From: Macrocybe gigantea
Lineage: Eukaryota > Basidiomycota > Agaricomycetes > Agaricales > Callistosporiaceae
Assembly (NCBI GenBank): GCA_011319805.1
Contig: SJRY01000175.1
Coordinates: 54,780 to 118,779 of the forward strand
Reading direction: 5' to 3'
DNA: 64,000 bases
A program made the position numbers and the translations under genes. The notes beneath the pieces are model-generated. The model was not told where the DNA came from. It did no database searches and worked only from the letters and a program-made list of their open reading frames with translations. Positions 21,546 to 34,300 of the stretch are shown here, piece after piece. Position 1 is the first letter of the stretch, and the number at the start of each line of letters is the position of its first letter.

Positions 21546-22245
21546 AAATGATTGTAAATGCTCTGGAAAGTTATTGTTAATGATTGTAAATGGTCTGGAA
21601 AGGGATTGTTAATGATTGTAAATGACCAAAAGGAGATTGTAAATGATTGTAGATGGTCTTGGAGGGGACTGTCAATGATTGTAAATGGTCTGGGAGGTGA
21701 TTGTTAATGATTGTAAATGGTCTGGAAAGGGATTGTTAATGATTGTAAATGCTCTGGAAAGTAATTGTTAATATTTGTAAATGGTCTGGGAGGTGATTGT
21801 AAATGATTGTAAATGCTCTGGAAACTTATTGTTAATGATTGTAAATGGTTGGAAAGTCATTGTTAATAATTGTAAATGCTCCAGAAAGTGATTGTTAATA
21901 TTTGTAAATGGTCTGGGAGGTGATTGTAAATGATTGTAAATGCTCTGGAAACTTATTGTTAATGATTGTAAATGGTTGGAAAGTCATTGTTAATAATTGT
22001 AAATGCTCCAGAAAGTGATTGTTAATATTTGTAAATGGTCTGGGAGGTGATTGTAAATGATTGTAAATGCTCTGGAAACTTATTGTTAATGATTGTAAAT
22101 GGTTGGAAAGTCATTGTTAATAATTGTAAATGGTTGGAAACTTATTGTAAATGATTGTAAATGATCTGGAAACTTATTGTTAATGATTGTAAATGGTCTG
22201 GAAAGTCATTGTTAATAATTGTAAATGGGTTGGAAACTTATTGTA
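21540..22245 (+). repeat. AT-rich minisatellite array, left copy
   Basis: The unit is about 30-36 bp, built on ATTGTTAATGATTGTAAATG followed by GTCTGGAAAGT, and is repeated some twenty times. A higher-order block of about 126 bp is present three times in a row between about 21766 and 22140. The array lies just 3' of the KDZ-2 transposase stop codon. It is mirrored in reverse complement at 38690-39365. Confidence 0.9.
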
Positions 22246-22273
22246 ATTGTGGTGATCATCAAATCATAATCAT

Positions 22274-25200
22274 TTAATCATCTAATTCAAAAGCATCATG
22301 AATCCTATTTTCTCCATAAATTTCCTTTCCATCCTCCTCTGCCTCGTCCTCACTTGCCTCCTTTTCACCCTCATTACTTTCCACTGCCCTTCCACTGACA
22401 GAACTTTGCTTCCCAGAAACCAAATGCACATACTTATCTTTCCACTCGGGGATTATTCCATGTGTCAACAGGAAAGGTAACCAAGCCATTGCAAAGCTTT
22501 CTGCCAATTGCTTGCAGTAGTGTGCTTGCTTTTGTGCATATGCTGTGACTCCATGCACAGTTGCATCTTTGCCAGTTGTTCTGGAGGCCTTTTTCTCCAA
22601 CCACCAGGATTCCTTCCACTCATAGTAGGCAATGGTGCGGTGCATTTCCTCTTGAATTATCTCTGCTTCTTCCTCCCACCGCATCTTCTGAGCTTGTGAC
22701 TTGGACCATTCAACCCACAATCCCTCATCGAACACATGTTCTGAGCTTCCAGTTTTGACTTCTGTCTTTGATCGAGGAACCAACCAAATCCAAGACATTT
22801 CAAAATGGCCTTTACTTGAAGAAGCACCAGATTCTTGCATGTAATAATCATCTTTTCCTGGTCCCTGGATATCTGCATTCTTCAGCTCTTTGAACCAATC
22901 CTTCCAGTCTCCTCCTAGTTCCATTGCTAGTAATGCTGACTGGGCAGCTCAGTAGCACAATGCAGAGCACTGCATGTGGTGATGGAGCTGGTTATAGAGT
23001 GTGCACATTCATGTATTTGCCTGGTTACCTGTTCCACTAACATTGACTTTTTTGAATTGCCAGAGACCTGAAATAGTGCGCAACTGGTGGTGGACATCAG
23101 CCAATGCATCATCAGCTTGTGCAATGCGGAGTCATATTTCACGTGAAATAGCTGCAGCCATTCCAGGAGTTGCATGGAGGTTGGAGAGAGATGAAGGAAG
23201 GAATAGAGGAATATTCTCTGCAAGTGTTGAATTTGCTTCACCTGATTGTGATGCTGCAAGCAAATCAGCAGTTGCATTTGCAATAAGTGGGCCAGTTGCA
23301 GGCATAAAGCCAACTGTGCTTCCCGCCATTGATTAATGCAGTGTAAGAGGATTCCCCGCTTTTCTTCAAGATCGGCAAGCTGCTTTTGTGTTTCATATTT
23401 CTTCATAACATTCACTCCATATAATAGTGATCATCTAAATATTGAGATGAGAAATCAGATGTATTCTTTGCATAGAGCACATACTGTTGTTCCTCAAGTT
23501 CCAAACCTATTGTGAGAAAAGCAGTCAAACTCATTTTATGTGCAAAAACTTCTCCTTGAGACACTGATGTCAAATCTGCTTTTGCAAGCTCCAACCAGAC
23601 ATCTTGTAAAGTTGTTGCTGCAATTAATCCAGTTATACTATAAAATATTAGAAAACAAACATTTTCTTATATGAATTTGGCTCAAGGTATGGATTTGTGT
23701 GAGATTTTCTATTTTTCCAAGAATCAATTAAATTTTGCCAAGCAGCTGTTGTTTCTTTACTAAATGTTGCTGTAAATTGATCAAAGAGTTGCTGATGTTT
23801 TGTGCACATGTCTAAGGCTTCTCTTAAATGTCGGAGAAACTCCTGACCTGCATACATGCTTTGTTAGTAACATGAATTTGAAGAATATAAGTCAACATTA
23901 CGGAAAACCAGTATCCTCCAAAAATTTAAACCACTCCATTGGCCATTCAGAGTGTCATGGCGTGCACCAGGACCCATCTCCCTTGTACTCGCATCTAATG
24001 GATTGGTACCAGCCCATGCAACTTCAATCTCTTCACCACAAGTGCAGCCAACACCTTCACAATAACTGAGGCCAAAGTTGGCTCGGCAATCGGCACCATG
24101 AGCATTGATATGCCAGCTGGGAATAGCAAATTCAACCATCATATCATCATTGATCTGGAACTCCCGAGGCAGCTTCTTAATGTGTTCTTGAAACTTTTTT
24201 GAATATTGGCAGCCAATATCAAATGTGAAGACAATGTGCCGCAGCTTCTCCCCCTTGATTGATGACAATACAACATAATCAATATTGCAGAATCTATTGG
24301 CACTAGTTAGGTAGATTTCAAACCAAAATCAGACATAACACCTACCTTTCTCCCTTTTGCAAGTCCCCTACTCCATTTCTGCATACAAGTCCATGCCATG
24401 GACACATCACCAGAATTGTACCAGTAACTTTGTATCCAGGTGTTGAACGAACAGCAGCACGGACTAATGCATCATGCTCTGACTGGCAGGTATTAACCTT
24501 TGCAAAGATATTTAGTACAAAAAAAATCCAAGTTTTAGAGATATTACCTCAGGTTGATCAATATAATCCTTAATAAATGCTTGATATTTCTCTTCTTCAA
24601 CAAAATATGCCCATCCTGGAGCCAATTCAGGATCTTGTATGCCCCATTCCTTGAGCCGCAATTTGAAATTGCCATCTATGGCCAAAAATTGGGTGTATAT
24701 GTAGCTACTACAATTAAGACAAGTCAAAACTCGGTCTATGGCAAAAAAAATAACATACCTTTTTGCATCATTTAAATCCCAATCATTGGGCAAATTCTGC
24801 CCCTCATATGGACAAGCAGGACACTCAATCACAACTTCACCCTCAGATGTAGCAACAACACCCAAGGGATCATGACCACGGCCAGAGCGCTTGAGCATCA
24901 ACAAGTGCTGCCAGATGTGCGCAACACAATGAAATTCTTTTACATGTGCCTAGATATTCAAAAATTGGTATATGTCCTTATCTTAAAATCAGCAGACTCA
25001 CAGTTATATTCATTAACTCTAGACTATCAGTGAGTTGGTACAAGGTATGACAGAAATCATATGCATTGATCTTGCCTTGAAGTGTTAATTCATGGTAGAA
25101 ATTGAGGCAGCGAAAGGTAAAGACAACCTTGGGATGCTTGAATGTCCCAGGAAACCATGCAGAATGTAAAAGCTGGATGTGATGTGGAACAATTCCATTT

Positions 25201-26065
25201 TTCTGACAATCACAGAAATTGATGGAAACAAGATGGATACCAGAGGTGTCGATGACCGTAAATGAACTTGGGCCTGGTATAGGTGAGATGCATTTGTCTT
25301 CTGAAGCCCCACATCATGGAGCGAGGACTTCTGAAAAAAAAATCCATTCCATTTCTACCAAAAAAGTTCAGAAGAGATGAACACAAAGAAAGGACCTGAT
25401 TTACCTCGATTCGGTGTAGGGGATGGTGGGCATGTGTTATGATTAAGCATGCCTGACATCGCAGCAATCCTCCAACAAGACAATCAAGACACTTCCAGGT
25501 TGCCTCCTCTTTTTTACAACTCCAGCAAGTTTGTTGATCCAGGGACCCAGCCTGACCATCATGTCGCAATAACTCATCTAAGCAAGTTTGCCAATAAGCA
25601 AGCCAATCCAGAAGTTTTGACTATAATTGTCAGTTACAATATATAAATCATATATAATTGACTTACAGTAGTTGTATTCTTTTGTTTTTGCTTAGCTGCA
25701 GAAGTACTTGCTGGAGGAGAGTCACCATCGCCATCGGAGAGTGCTAAAGTGTCACTGATTGGAAGTGGGTCACCCAACTGAGGCATATCTTCAGAGCTGG
25801 TAGCCAACTCAGCACTTGGATTGGGAGAATTAGGATTGGAGCTGGGATTGGAGCTGGTGGTGGCAAGAGAATCATGAGTGCGATATCCACGATGACCAGA
25901 TGTACTTGTTCGCAAAGTAATGATTCAATTTTTGCTTGAACTTGCTTGTCCAGCAGGAGCCTCCTCTGCAGGAGCATTTGTTGGTGTTTGGAAGGTTGGT
26001 TTGCTTCGTTTCTGCTTAGGACCAGCAGCAGAGTTGACACCAGTATCCTTTTGCTTTGGTGGCAT
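22274..26065 (-). pseudogene. KDZ-2 transposase (nearly complete, few breaks)
   Basis: This is a multi-exon minus-strand gene starting at ATG 26065 (MPPKQKDTGV, shared with KDZ-1). The N-terminus is basic and Ser/Pro-rich. Next is a CxC2-like zinc domain (CWSCKKEEATWKCLDC, LLRCQAC, HAHHPLHRIE; about 25510-25410). The transposase core follows: FRCLNFYHELTLQGKINAYD (about 25110), DGNFKLRLKEW with GWAYFVEEEKYQAF (about 24680-24570), FTFDIGCQYSKKF (about 24230), and GCTCGEEIEVAWAGTNPLDA (about 24050-23990). The C-terminal exon (22274-22924) has SWIWLVP, LWVEWSKSQAQ and an acidic end. KDZ transposases use an RNase H-like fold to cut and move DNA. One apparent frameshift near 23306 and one TGA before LRIAQADDALADV (about 23140) suggest it is inactive, although intron choice could hide errors. 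Confidence 0.8.
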
Positions 26066-26193
26066 CGGGAGAGGTCGCAATACCTGTGGCTGTGCAACAA
26101 ACATGTGACTATTCAACCGACACGATGTTGCATTGTCGGGCTTCTCAGGTATATCAACTCAATGGATCAGTATCATATAGGGCAATGCAAAAA

Positions 26194-27815
26194 CTATATA
26201 TCATCACAACCATGTTCAGATTCTGCATCAGAAAAAGCTGCCCATTCTTCCCTCAGCTGCTGAAGAGACATCTCTTCCTCCACATATTTTGTCCAAAGAC
26301 CCTCAAGACGACTGGCAGTGAATATCGCTAGACTACTCTGGTGCATATTGGGAATAGCAAGAGTGTTTGGGTCATAGTTCTGAAGGCTTGTTCCATGCCA
26401 ATGATTAGGCTGCCAAGCCACCACAAGATCAGGACTAGCCTGAACTCATATCCGATAGCTTGCATTGTAGAAGTGGCCACCCCCATTGCTTGGAAGTGAT
26501 CAGCCTATCATCCAAGAGATAGCAAATTTGTGGGGCTGATGTTCATGATGCACATGCCTGCATAATTGGTTTAGTAGAGCTAACTGAAGATAGCACTAGG
26601 AAATCGCACCTGGCATAATTAGTAGCCATACCTCCAGCAGGAGGAGCAAACTCTGCCTTCCGAAACTTGAAAAGCCTTCCAGCAATATCGAGCTCTATCT
26701 CTCCCACACTATTGTCCTCCCCAAACTGCAGTAAAGCATCCTTGTTCATTCGGGGAATTGAAGTTTTTGTGAGCCAAGACACGATATCGTCTGACACCTC
26801 AGAAAGGAGTCTCTTGTGAATGAGCATCCAAAAGAGGGAGAAAATGTGGGCTGATTCACGATCTAAGTGATCAATCAAATCAGGTGAGAGTCATTTGGAA
26901 AGAAGGTTTTTAGTCCAAGCAATAGAAGGTCTGCTAAGAGCCCCAGCTGAATAACCAATCTGAACAAGCTTGCCTGTATCTTCAAGCTAACAGAACTTAA
27001 TGAGCTTTTTGGATAAAAAGGGTTTTCAAACACTTACTCGGATACTCTTGTGATATTGGACAGCCTCTAGAATAACTTTCAAGATGTGGTGCAATAAACC
27101 AGCATCGCCACAGAAATTGCGAAGGATGACCATGACGAGCTTGCCAGTATCCTCATCATAGATAAGAACACTCTCATTGGGGCCAATGTCAAGAGCAAGT
27201 TGGCTGAGATCAACATGGTGGATCTTCTTTGGTCCTCATCATTTATCAGGTTGATGCTTCTTGAGATGCTTTCACCATTTATTGTCTATCTCCTGTGATT
27301 CGCAAATCCAAAGGTCTCTAGGGGATATGGTGTATTGTGCTTTCGTAAATAGACTCTTCGGATGGAGCCCAAATACTGGTCCCTGTCAACAGGAGACCAA
27401 TTAAGGCCAATCCTGTCTATGAAAGCGAGTTTTGCTTTGTGATTATGGAGAAAATACTCTCACCTTTGCTTGAGGGCTTCACCAACTGAAGTGAATTTGG
27501 AAGAAGCATCCTCAAATTTGCCGAACCAAGTTGTCATGATGTCAAACAACTGCTGGGGCTGCTTGGAATGTCCAGCAAAAGCATCAGGAAGTATGGCGAT
27601 GAGTTTGGTGATAAAGAAGTCTTTTTGGGATGGGGAGGTGGCAGAAATAAGAAGATCTTGCAGAAAGGCTGATTTCTCGATGGCCTCGAATATCTGAAAT
27701 GCCTGGGCCTTCTGCTGGTAAGACTGGGATTGCTTCATCATGGCTGCAGAGGTTTTTTTCCTTATCGCAATCGTGATCTTTTCAGCAACCAAGGTCGTGC
27801 CGCCATTTTGTCATG
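26194..27815 (-). pseudogene. KDZ-2 putative 2OG-Fe(II) dioxygenase-like protein, decayed
   Basis: This gene lies 128 bp upstream of the transposase on the same strand. Exons read in order: KDFFITKLIAILPDAFAGHS (about 27630); SQLALDIGPNESVLIYDEDT with VMVILRNFCGDAGLLHHILK (about 27215-27090); FSLFWMLIHKRL (about 26835) and GEIELDIAGRLFKFRKAEF; then a region with H-H-E and QPHKFAISW (about 26530), GGGHFYNASYRI (about 26475) and VVAWQPNHWHGTSLQNY (about 26425-26375). It ends at 26194. The last part looks like a double-stranded beta-helix with an H-x-E metal pair and a distal His. In-frame TGA stops follow SWMIG and NASYRI. Its KDZ-1 homologue shows the same motifs, supporting a real family. The TET/JBP assignment is inference from motif layout and the known linkage of such genes to KDZ transposons. 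Confidence 0.55.
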
Positions 27816-27829
27816 TGATATGTGGGCAG

Positions 27830-28835
27830 GAAAATGGGCATGAGCCCCGCAGGCCCCCTCCAGCAGAACCACCACCACAGCGACCGGCAGCCCTCTGCGC
27901 ATGGCCCAAGCAATTCCCTGGCATGTGCTGGGTTTCACTTATGGCAGAGGTCACACCTGCTGGATGTCTGCTCCCCAGCTGCACAGCAACCTACCTGCAA
28001 TGGGGTGAGCACTGCTGCCTTTCTTTTTTTGCAGTTCTGTATTTTTTTTTTTAGAGTCCTTTGTGCTGCTTTCCACAACATACCCCCAACCCAATGCTGC
28101 CACGGGTGCAAGGTTGTCGCCCACGCCCACATGCCTGCGACTGCCCAACACTGGTGTGGGCCCCAGCACCTCTCCCGCCCCTGCCTGCCCAACCACGCGC
28201 CTTCCCCATTCCCCGCTGCATACTGCCGCCACGTCCAAGGGCAAGCAAGGACGCCCGCTACCCCTTCCACCCCCGCCTGCATGCCACGGCTGCGCAATGT
28301 CATCCAAGTATGCCCGCTGCACACACGTGCGCCCTCCCACAGCCCACATGTCAATACAGCCAAACATGGCCTGAGCGGCATGTGTGGACTGCTGCCACCC
28401 ATGCCATTCCCCACCACCGCTGCCGCTGCTGCTGCTTCATCCAACGACGAGCGCAGCAGCCCATCCGCCACACCACCCACCGCTGCCACTGCTGCCTCAT
28501 CCAACAATGAGTGCAGCGGCTCCTGCCATCTGCCACCACCCACCACTGCCACTGCCTCGTCCAACGGTGAGTGCAGTTCCCACCACCCGCCACCGCTGCC
28601 TCATCCAACAATGAGCGCAGTGGCTCCTCACCCTGTCCCACCACCCACTGTCGCTGCTGCCTCGTCCAATGAGTGCAGCAGCCCATCCACCACACCACCC
28701 ACTGCCGCCGCCGCTGCCTCGTCCAACAATGAGCACAGCGGCTTGTCCGCCACCACCCACCCGACCTCTCCTGTCCCCATCCACCACCGCTCACTTGTCC
28801 AATGACCAGCGCAGGGGCTCGTCTCACTCCACCAC
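27830..28835. repeat. GC-rich divergent spacer of KDZ-2 with a 60-70 bp minisatellite
   Basis: The stretch separates the minus-strand dioxygenase-like gene from the plus-strand accessory gene. From about 28425 to 28770 a unit built on GCTGCCTCGTCCAACAATGA, GCGCAGCRGC and CCRCCACCCACYGC repeats about six times with variation. Long open frames on both strands are Pro/Ala/His- or Gly/Trp-rich and look like by-products of base composition. A similar GC-rich spacer occupies the same place in KDZ-1 (42850-44230). Confidence 0.6.
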
Positions 28836-28840
28836 CTGCT

Positions 28841-29254
28841 TGTTACGATTTCAGGCTAATCGTTATCTTGACAACGGGCACGTGACTCAAAAGCCACATG
28901 ATGAACATGTGATAGACGTGACGTGACAAACAAGATACAATGCAGTGACTCGAGGAAATCCTATGACAACAACGTGTCAGCGCTGATCAGGGCAAAGGGT
29001 TATTATGCAGTACCTGTAGGACAACACATGGAGCGCAGTCAGATCTTTACTCAGACAGACAAGGGCTTAGGGTTTCACGTAGCATGAGGCTAGCATACTC
29101 ATGGTCCGTGCTCGGTAGTCATAACGTATAAATACCTAAATTGTACATAGTAGAATCCAGCTTCGAGCTGGCTAGAAATAGCATTCCTTTCCCTGCCTCT
29201 TATCTCTAAGGGTTAGTTAGAGTGATCTGCATGCAGACTTGGTTTTGCGTAGCA
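28841..29254 (+). repeat. 5' LTR of element C
   Basis: It starts TGTTACGATTTCAGG and ends TTTTGCGTAGCA. A TATAAATA box lies near 29127, so transcription of the element probably starts a short way downstream. It is the same length as the 3' LTR. Confidence 0.95.
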
Positions 29255-30192
29255 AAAGCTCAAAGCTAGCACTAACGCACCTCACTCTACTCCTCTACTC
29301 CACGCCCTTCCTTCGTTGCCAGATGGCCCCGAGTGCCGTGCGACCAAAGGAACCTGCTACGTCATTACAACTCTTCCTCTGACCCAAACTAACATTTCTA
29401 CCTTTCCACCACTACTCCCCACTCCACGCCAACTTTGTTCTGGTCTCTGTCATTGGTCTTTGTTCATTGCATTTGGAAGTGCGAGAGGACTAGGGGTAAC
29501 GTTGAGCCTGACCCCATCCGAATCGAACATCATAAGGCTGTGCTGGGATAATCCTCGGAGAGTCCCACCATGCGTCTGACCGGGTAGTTTGCTGACCCGG
29601 GGCATACCAAAGCAAGAGAGACTGGAGGACTCGGACGTGTGGACAGTCCCCACCCATCGACCACCCCTCAAACACACCCTTGAAGTTCGTTGTCGGGAAT
29701 GTGTATTGACCCGAAACGAGAAAGGGATTGCTAGACTGCTAGAATCTCTGACGACGAAACCTTCCTTGACTGCCGTTTGGGGCATCCCCATTGCGACGAG
29801 GATTTGAGCTGACCCATCCGCAGTTTAACAGGCACCCACCCCTTTTCCTTTGGACTTAACCAAAGCAGGAGTCGACGGTCGTGCACCACCTGCATGGTAC
29901 TAATCGACTACTCCATTACACAAAATCGCCCCGTTTCCAACCTTGCTTCCTTCTGCACGAGAATCCGCCGCAACCCTCTTTACCGACGACACATCAGATA
30001 TACCCTCATCTGAAAGGACCTTCACCTTCGAAACCACACAGTCCAGGTCGAGTACAAGTACTGGACCAACTATTATCCCAACCTCTCTCCCCGACGCAAC
30101 CCTTCTGTTTTCATCTGGGACGAAGACCCCCCAGAACTTGAATTCTACCCCCGACTTCACCGACAAAGAGAAACCCCTGAGCGACACCCATA

Positions 30193-31344
30193 ATGGAATT
30201 CATCGCTGCCCTCTTCGCCTTCATCACCATCATCCTTACCACTTTGTTTGCTGCAAACCCGCTCGCCTTAGCCTGGGGCACCCTCCGAAACAATCCTCAA
30301 CAGGCCAAACAGGTTCAGAATGTGATACGGACTTTGATCAACTCAATCAAAGAAGAATTGGATTTGGGCAAGAAGCCCAAAAGAACGAAATCAGAACTGC
30401 CAGATCCATATAAAGGGGATCCCGGCCTGATCGGAAGCTGGCTTCGATGCATGGAAGTTTACTTCAACAAAGAAGAGATCACCAATAAATGGGACATGAT
30501 CACTGATGCACTGCAATGGATCACAGGAGGCAAGGCCAAACGTGCACAGAATTGGGTGGACTCAAAGCTACAAGAGTGGCTAGAGTTCAAAACAGAACTG
30601 AACAGACGCAGGCAGGAGTTTGGAAACCACTCCACCTACGATGACTGGGAACATGGCCGCATCGTTACGCTGGCAACGGCTAACACTCTGGAAATCAGAA
30701 CGGACCCCCTTGGACATCTTCCACTGTTCAAGGATTGGGAGAACTTCAAGGCAGAAGCCTGCGAGTTCTTTATGACTATGGAAACACGGAACGATGCGAT
30801 TATCTGGATTAAGGAACTGTCGCAGCACCGATGACCGGTCAAGGACTATATCGTTGAATTCCGGAGCTGGGCTCCCTTGACGGAATACAATGACATCGCC
30901 CTCATCGACATTTTCAAACACGGACTCGACCAGGTGCTCGGACGATGCATTATCGAGCTAGGAGGTGTCCGTGAGGAGGACATCGACTGGTGGTATAAAC
31001 GCATGACGGAACTGGACCGGCAATACCGCCAGGCCCAAAAGGAATTCAGTGCGAAGGAGCGATTTGCTCCCAAGCAAACACAGAAACCGGCACAGGGAAC
31101 AATGGCACCTAAGGAGCAAACTCTGGCACTAGCAACCGGTAATGCTCAAGGAACACCTGACCCGAATGCCATGGACGTCGACCGGATGAGGCACGAAGGA
31201 CGCTGCTTCCGGTGCAGACAGAAGGGACATATCGGATGGAATTGCCCAATGAACCCCTGGCCGAAATATGCTGCACGGAACGTAGAGATGCAGGATGAGG
31301 CTACAACTACTGCCAAGATCAAAGAGCTTAAACAGGGTTTTTGA
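30193..31344 (+). pseudogene. Gag of element C with CCHC knuckle, one stop
   Basis: The first open part (30193-30834) carries KSELPDPYKGDPGLIGSWLR, KWDMITDALQWITGGKAKRA and FKDWENFKAEACEFF. It is typical of the helical Gag of fungal chromoviruses. It is stopped at 30832-30834 by TGA, and the frame continues directly (PVKDYIVEFRSWA) to the zinc knuckle CFRCRQKGHIGWNC (about 31204-31245) and a stop at 31342. The TGA follows HR and fits a CGA arginine codon hit by C-to-T. Coding-like sequence upstream (29880-30190) may add N-terminal residues in another frame. It is the particle protein of the element. Confidence 0.8.
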
Positions 31345-34300
31345 TAGAGCTGGGAAGAAGCACTGCTTCACCGGCTGATTATGTATCGTCGAATATAAAT
31401 ATAAGGGACATTCCCGACCTTAAAGAATATTTCGAACGAGAAGGTGCACGAGAGTTCAGTCTCATAAGAGGATACACTCTACCCTGGGTAGCTCAACAAA
31501 TCTATCAGCAGAATGAGTCTAAAGCGTACTCGATCCTTAAGGCATGGACAGATCAATCGCAACAGAAGGACATCTCACTGGAGAAGCTTTGTGAGATCAA
31601 TCAGATGAACGATCACAATGCACTGCACACGTTACTCGACCTCAGACAAAAGCCACGATTTGTCAGAGGCAGTAATGGAAACCAGATGGATGTACCCTTG
31701 ACAATTATGACCTTGGACACTGGATGAACCTACAGTGTAAAAGCTCTGCTTGATACGGGATGTACCGGATCTTGCATAGATCGGAAGTTCGTTAAGGAAA
31801 AGGAGATCAACACAAAAAGATATCCGATTCCTATTCCGGTTCACAATGCAGACAGAACCCGTAACATGGTGGGCAATATATGCGAATACGTTGAATTAAG
31901 GGTCCGAGTCCAAGATCACGTTGAGCGGATGATCTTTTTGGTTACTGAACTCAGAAAGGGCCAGATCTTCATCAGTTACGAGTGGGTTAAGCATCACAAC
32001 CCTTGAATCGATTGGAAGACAGAGAAGATCACTTTTGATCGATGCCCCGAAGAGTGTCAGCAGATTGTCCGAAAAGGAAACCCAAAGATGATGACACCTC
32101 TATTGAGACAAATGAGGTAGACTTCGAACAAGGAGAAAAACTCTTGATGATCGACATGAACCAAGAGTTTCATCTGAGGGCTTTCCAAACAACGGCTTCC
32201 AAACTGGCCGAAGCGATGGCGAAAGCGACAAAGGCTAAAACCTTTGAGGAAATCATACCGGAAGAATACTACTGTTTCAAGGATTCAGTGTTCAGAAAAG
32301 AGTCGTTCGACGAATTACCACTGCAACGACCTTGGGACCATGCAATCGAACTCATTCCAGGAGCTAAACTCCAGGATTGCAAGGTCTATCCCCTGACGCT
32401 GGATGAACAGAAACAGCTGGATGCCTTTCTAGACGAAAATCTGAACACCAGACGAATCAGACCGTCGAAGTCGCCGATGGCCTCGCCTTTCTTCTTCGTT
32501 AAAAAGAAGGATGGATCCTTATGACCCGTACAGGATTATCAGAAGTTAAACGACATGACGATAAAGAACAAGTACCCACTCCCACTGATCCAAGAGCTGA
32601 TCGACAAACTGAAGGGAGCAAAGTTCTTTACGAAACTTGACATCCGATGGGAATACAATAATGTCCACATGAAAGAAGGCAATGAATGGAAAGCTGTGTT
32701 TCGGACAAACCGGGGAATGTTTGAACCCCTGGTCATGTTCTTCGGACTGACAAATTCACCAGCTACTTTCCAAACAATGATGAACACGATTTTTAAAGAT
32801 GAAATCGATCAGGGACACGTAGTAATCTACATGGACGACATTCTTATCTTCAACAAAGATTTGAATGAACACAGACGACTCATCCAATGCGTGTTGGAAA
32901 AGCTAAAGAACAATAAGCTTTACCTGAAATCTGAGAAATGCTCATTTCATCAATTGGAAGTAGAGTACCTCAGAATGATCGTCTCAGAAAACGGCATTAA
33001 GATGGACCCCGTTAAAGTCGAAGGTGTCAAAGGATGGCCAAAACCCACCTGTAAAAGGGACATCCAGCAGTTCCTGGCCTTTTGTAATTTCTACCAGCAT
33101 TTCATCGAAGGATTTGCAAAGATAGTGAAACCTTTGACGGAACTAACTGGAAAAGCCAACTGGACATGGGGAAAAGCTCAAGATGATGCATTTGACGGAT
33201 TAAAGAATCGGATCAGCTCAGCGCCGATTATTTCAATGCCCCGAGATGATGGAAAGTTCCGAATGGAAGTTGATGCCTCGAACTACGCAATAGGAGGCGT
33301 CCTTTCACAGGAACAATCCAATGGTACCTGGAGACTGGTGGCCTTCATGTCAAAGTCATTGAACCTGACGGAACAGAATTATGAGATCTACGACAAAGAG
33401 ATGCTCGCGATTATGACCAGACTTGAGGAATGGCATCAATACCTCTGTGGCGCTAAACAGAAATTCAAGATTTGGACAGACCATAAGAATCTCGAATATT
33501 TCTGGAAACCTCAGAAACTGAATCGCTGGCAAGCTCGCTGGATCTCGGAACTTCAGGACTACGATTTCATCCTGGAATATAAACCCAGGAAGTCAATGAC
33601 AAAGGCAGACAGTCTGTCGAGACGACCAGACCATGAGAAGGGGAGAACGATAACGAAAACGTCGTACTCCTAAAGCCAGAGAATTTTCGCCAGATTTTCA
33701 TGGCGAAGATCACGCCGACACTGGAATTTCAGGACATTCTAGACCAAATCAAAAGGGCTTGGAAACAAAGAGAGCCTGAGGTTCAGAAACATCTTGATGA
33801 AGGTGAACATGGCTGGGAGGAAAACGACTGAATCGTCACATGGTTGAAACGGTACTATGTTCCCAAGAGCCAAAAGATAAGGGAATGGATCATCAAAGTC
33901 TACCATTTGGATCAAATCTCGGGACACCCAGGACAGACAAAGACGCACGAGTTAATCATGCATAACTTCTGGTGGCCCAAAATGATGAATGACATCAAGG
34001 CGTATGTCAAAGGATGTGACAAATGCCAACGGACGAAGATCATCAGAGATCGGAAGCATGCCCCGCTTCACCCGAATGAAGTACCGAAGGAACCATGGGA
34101 GATCATATCCGTAGATCTCATCGGACCACTTCCTGAATCTCATGGGTACAACGGCGTAATGGTGACAGTAGATCGGTTCATGAAAGGGGCCAAGTTCATA
34201 CCAGTCAACATGGAAATTATGGCAGAAGGAGTTGCTCACAATCTACGCAACACCATATTCTCAAGTTACAGACTCCCAAAGAAAGTTATCAGTGACAGAG

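Noticed and set aside
27822..28827. Long open frames on both strands (up to 327 residues, Pro/Thr/Ala/His-rich on plus, Gly/Trp-rich on minus).
   Set aside because: They overlap each other on opposite strands in a GC-rich minisatellite, show only composition and repeats, and have no motif. GC-rich DNA produces such frames by default.
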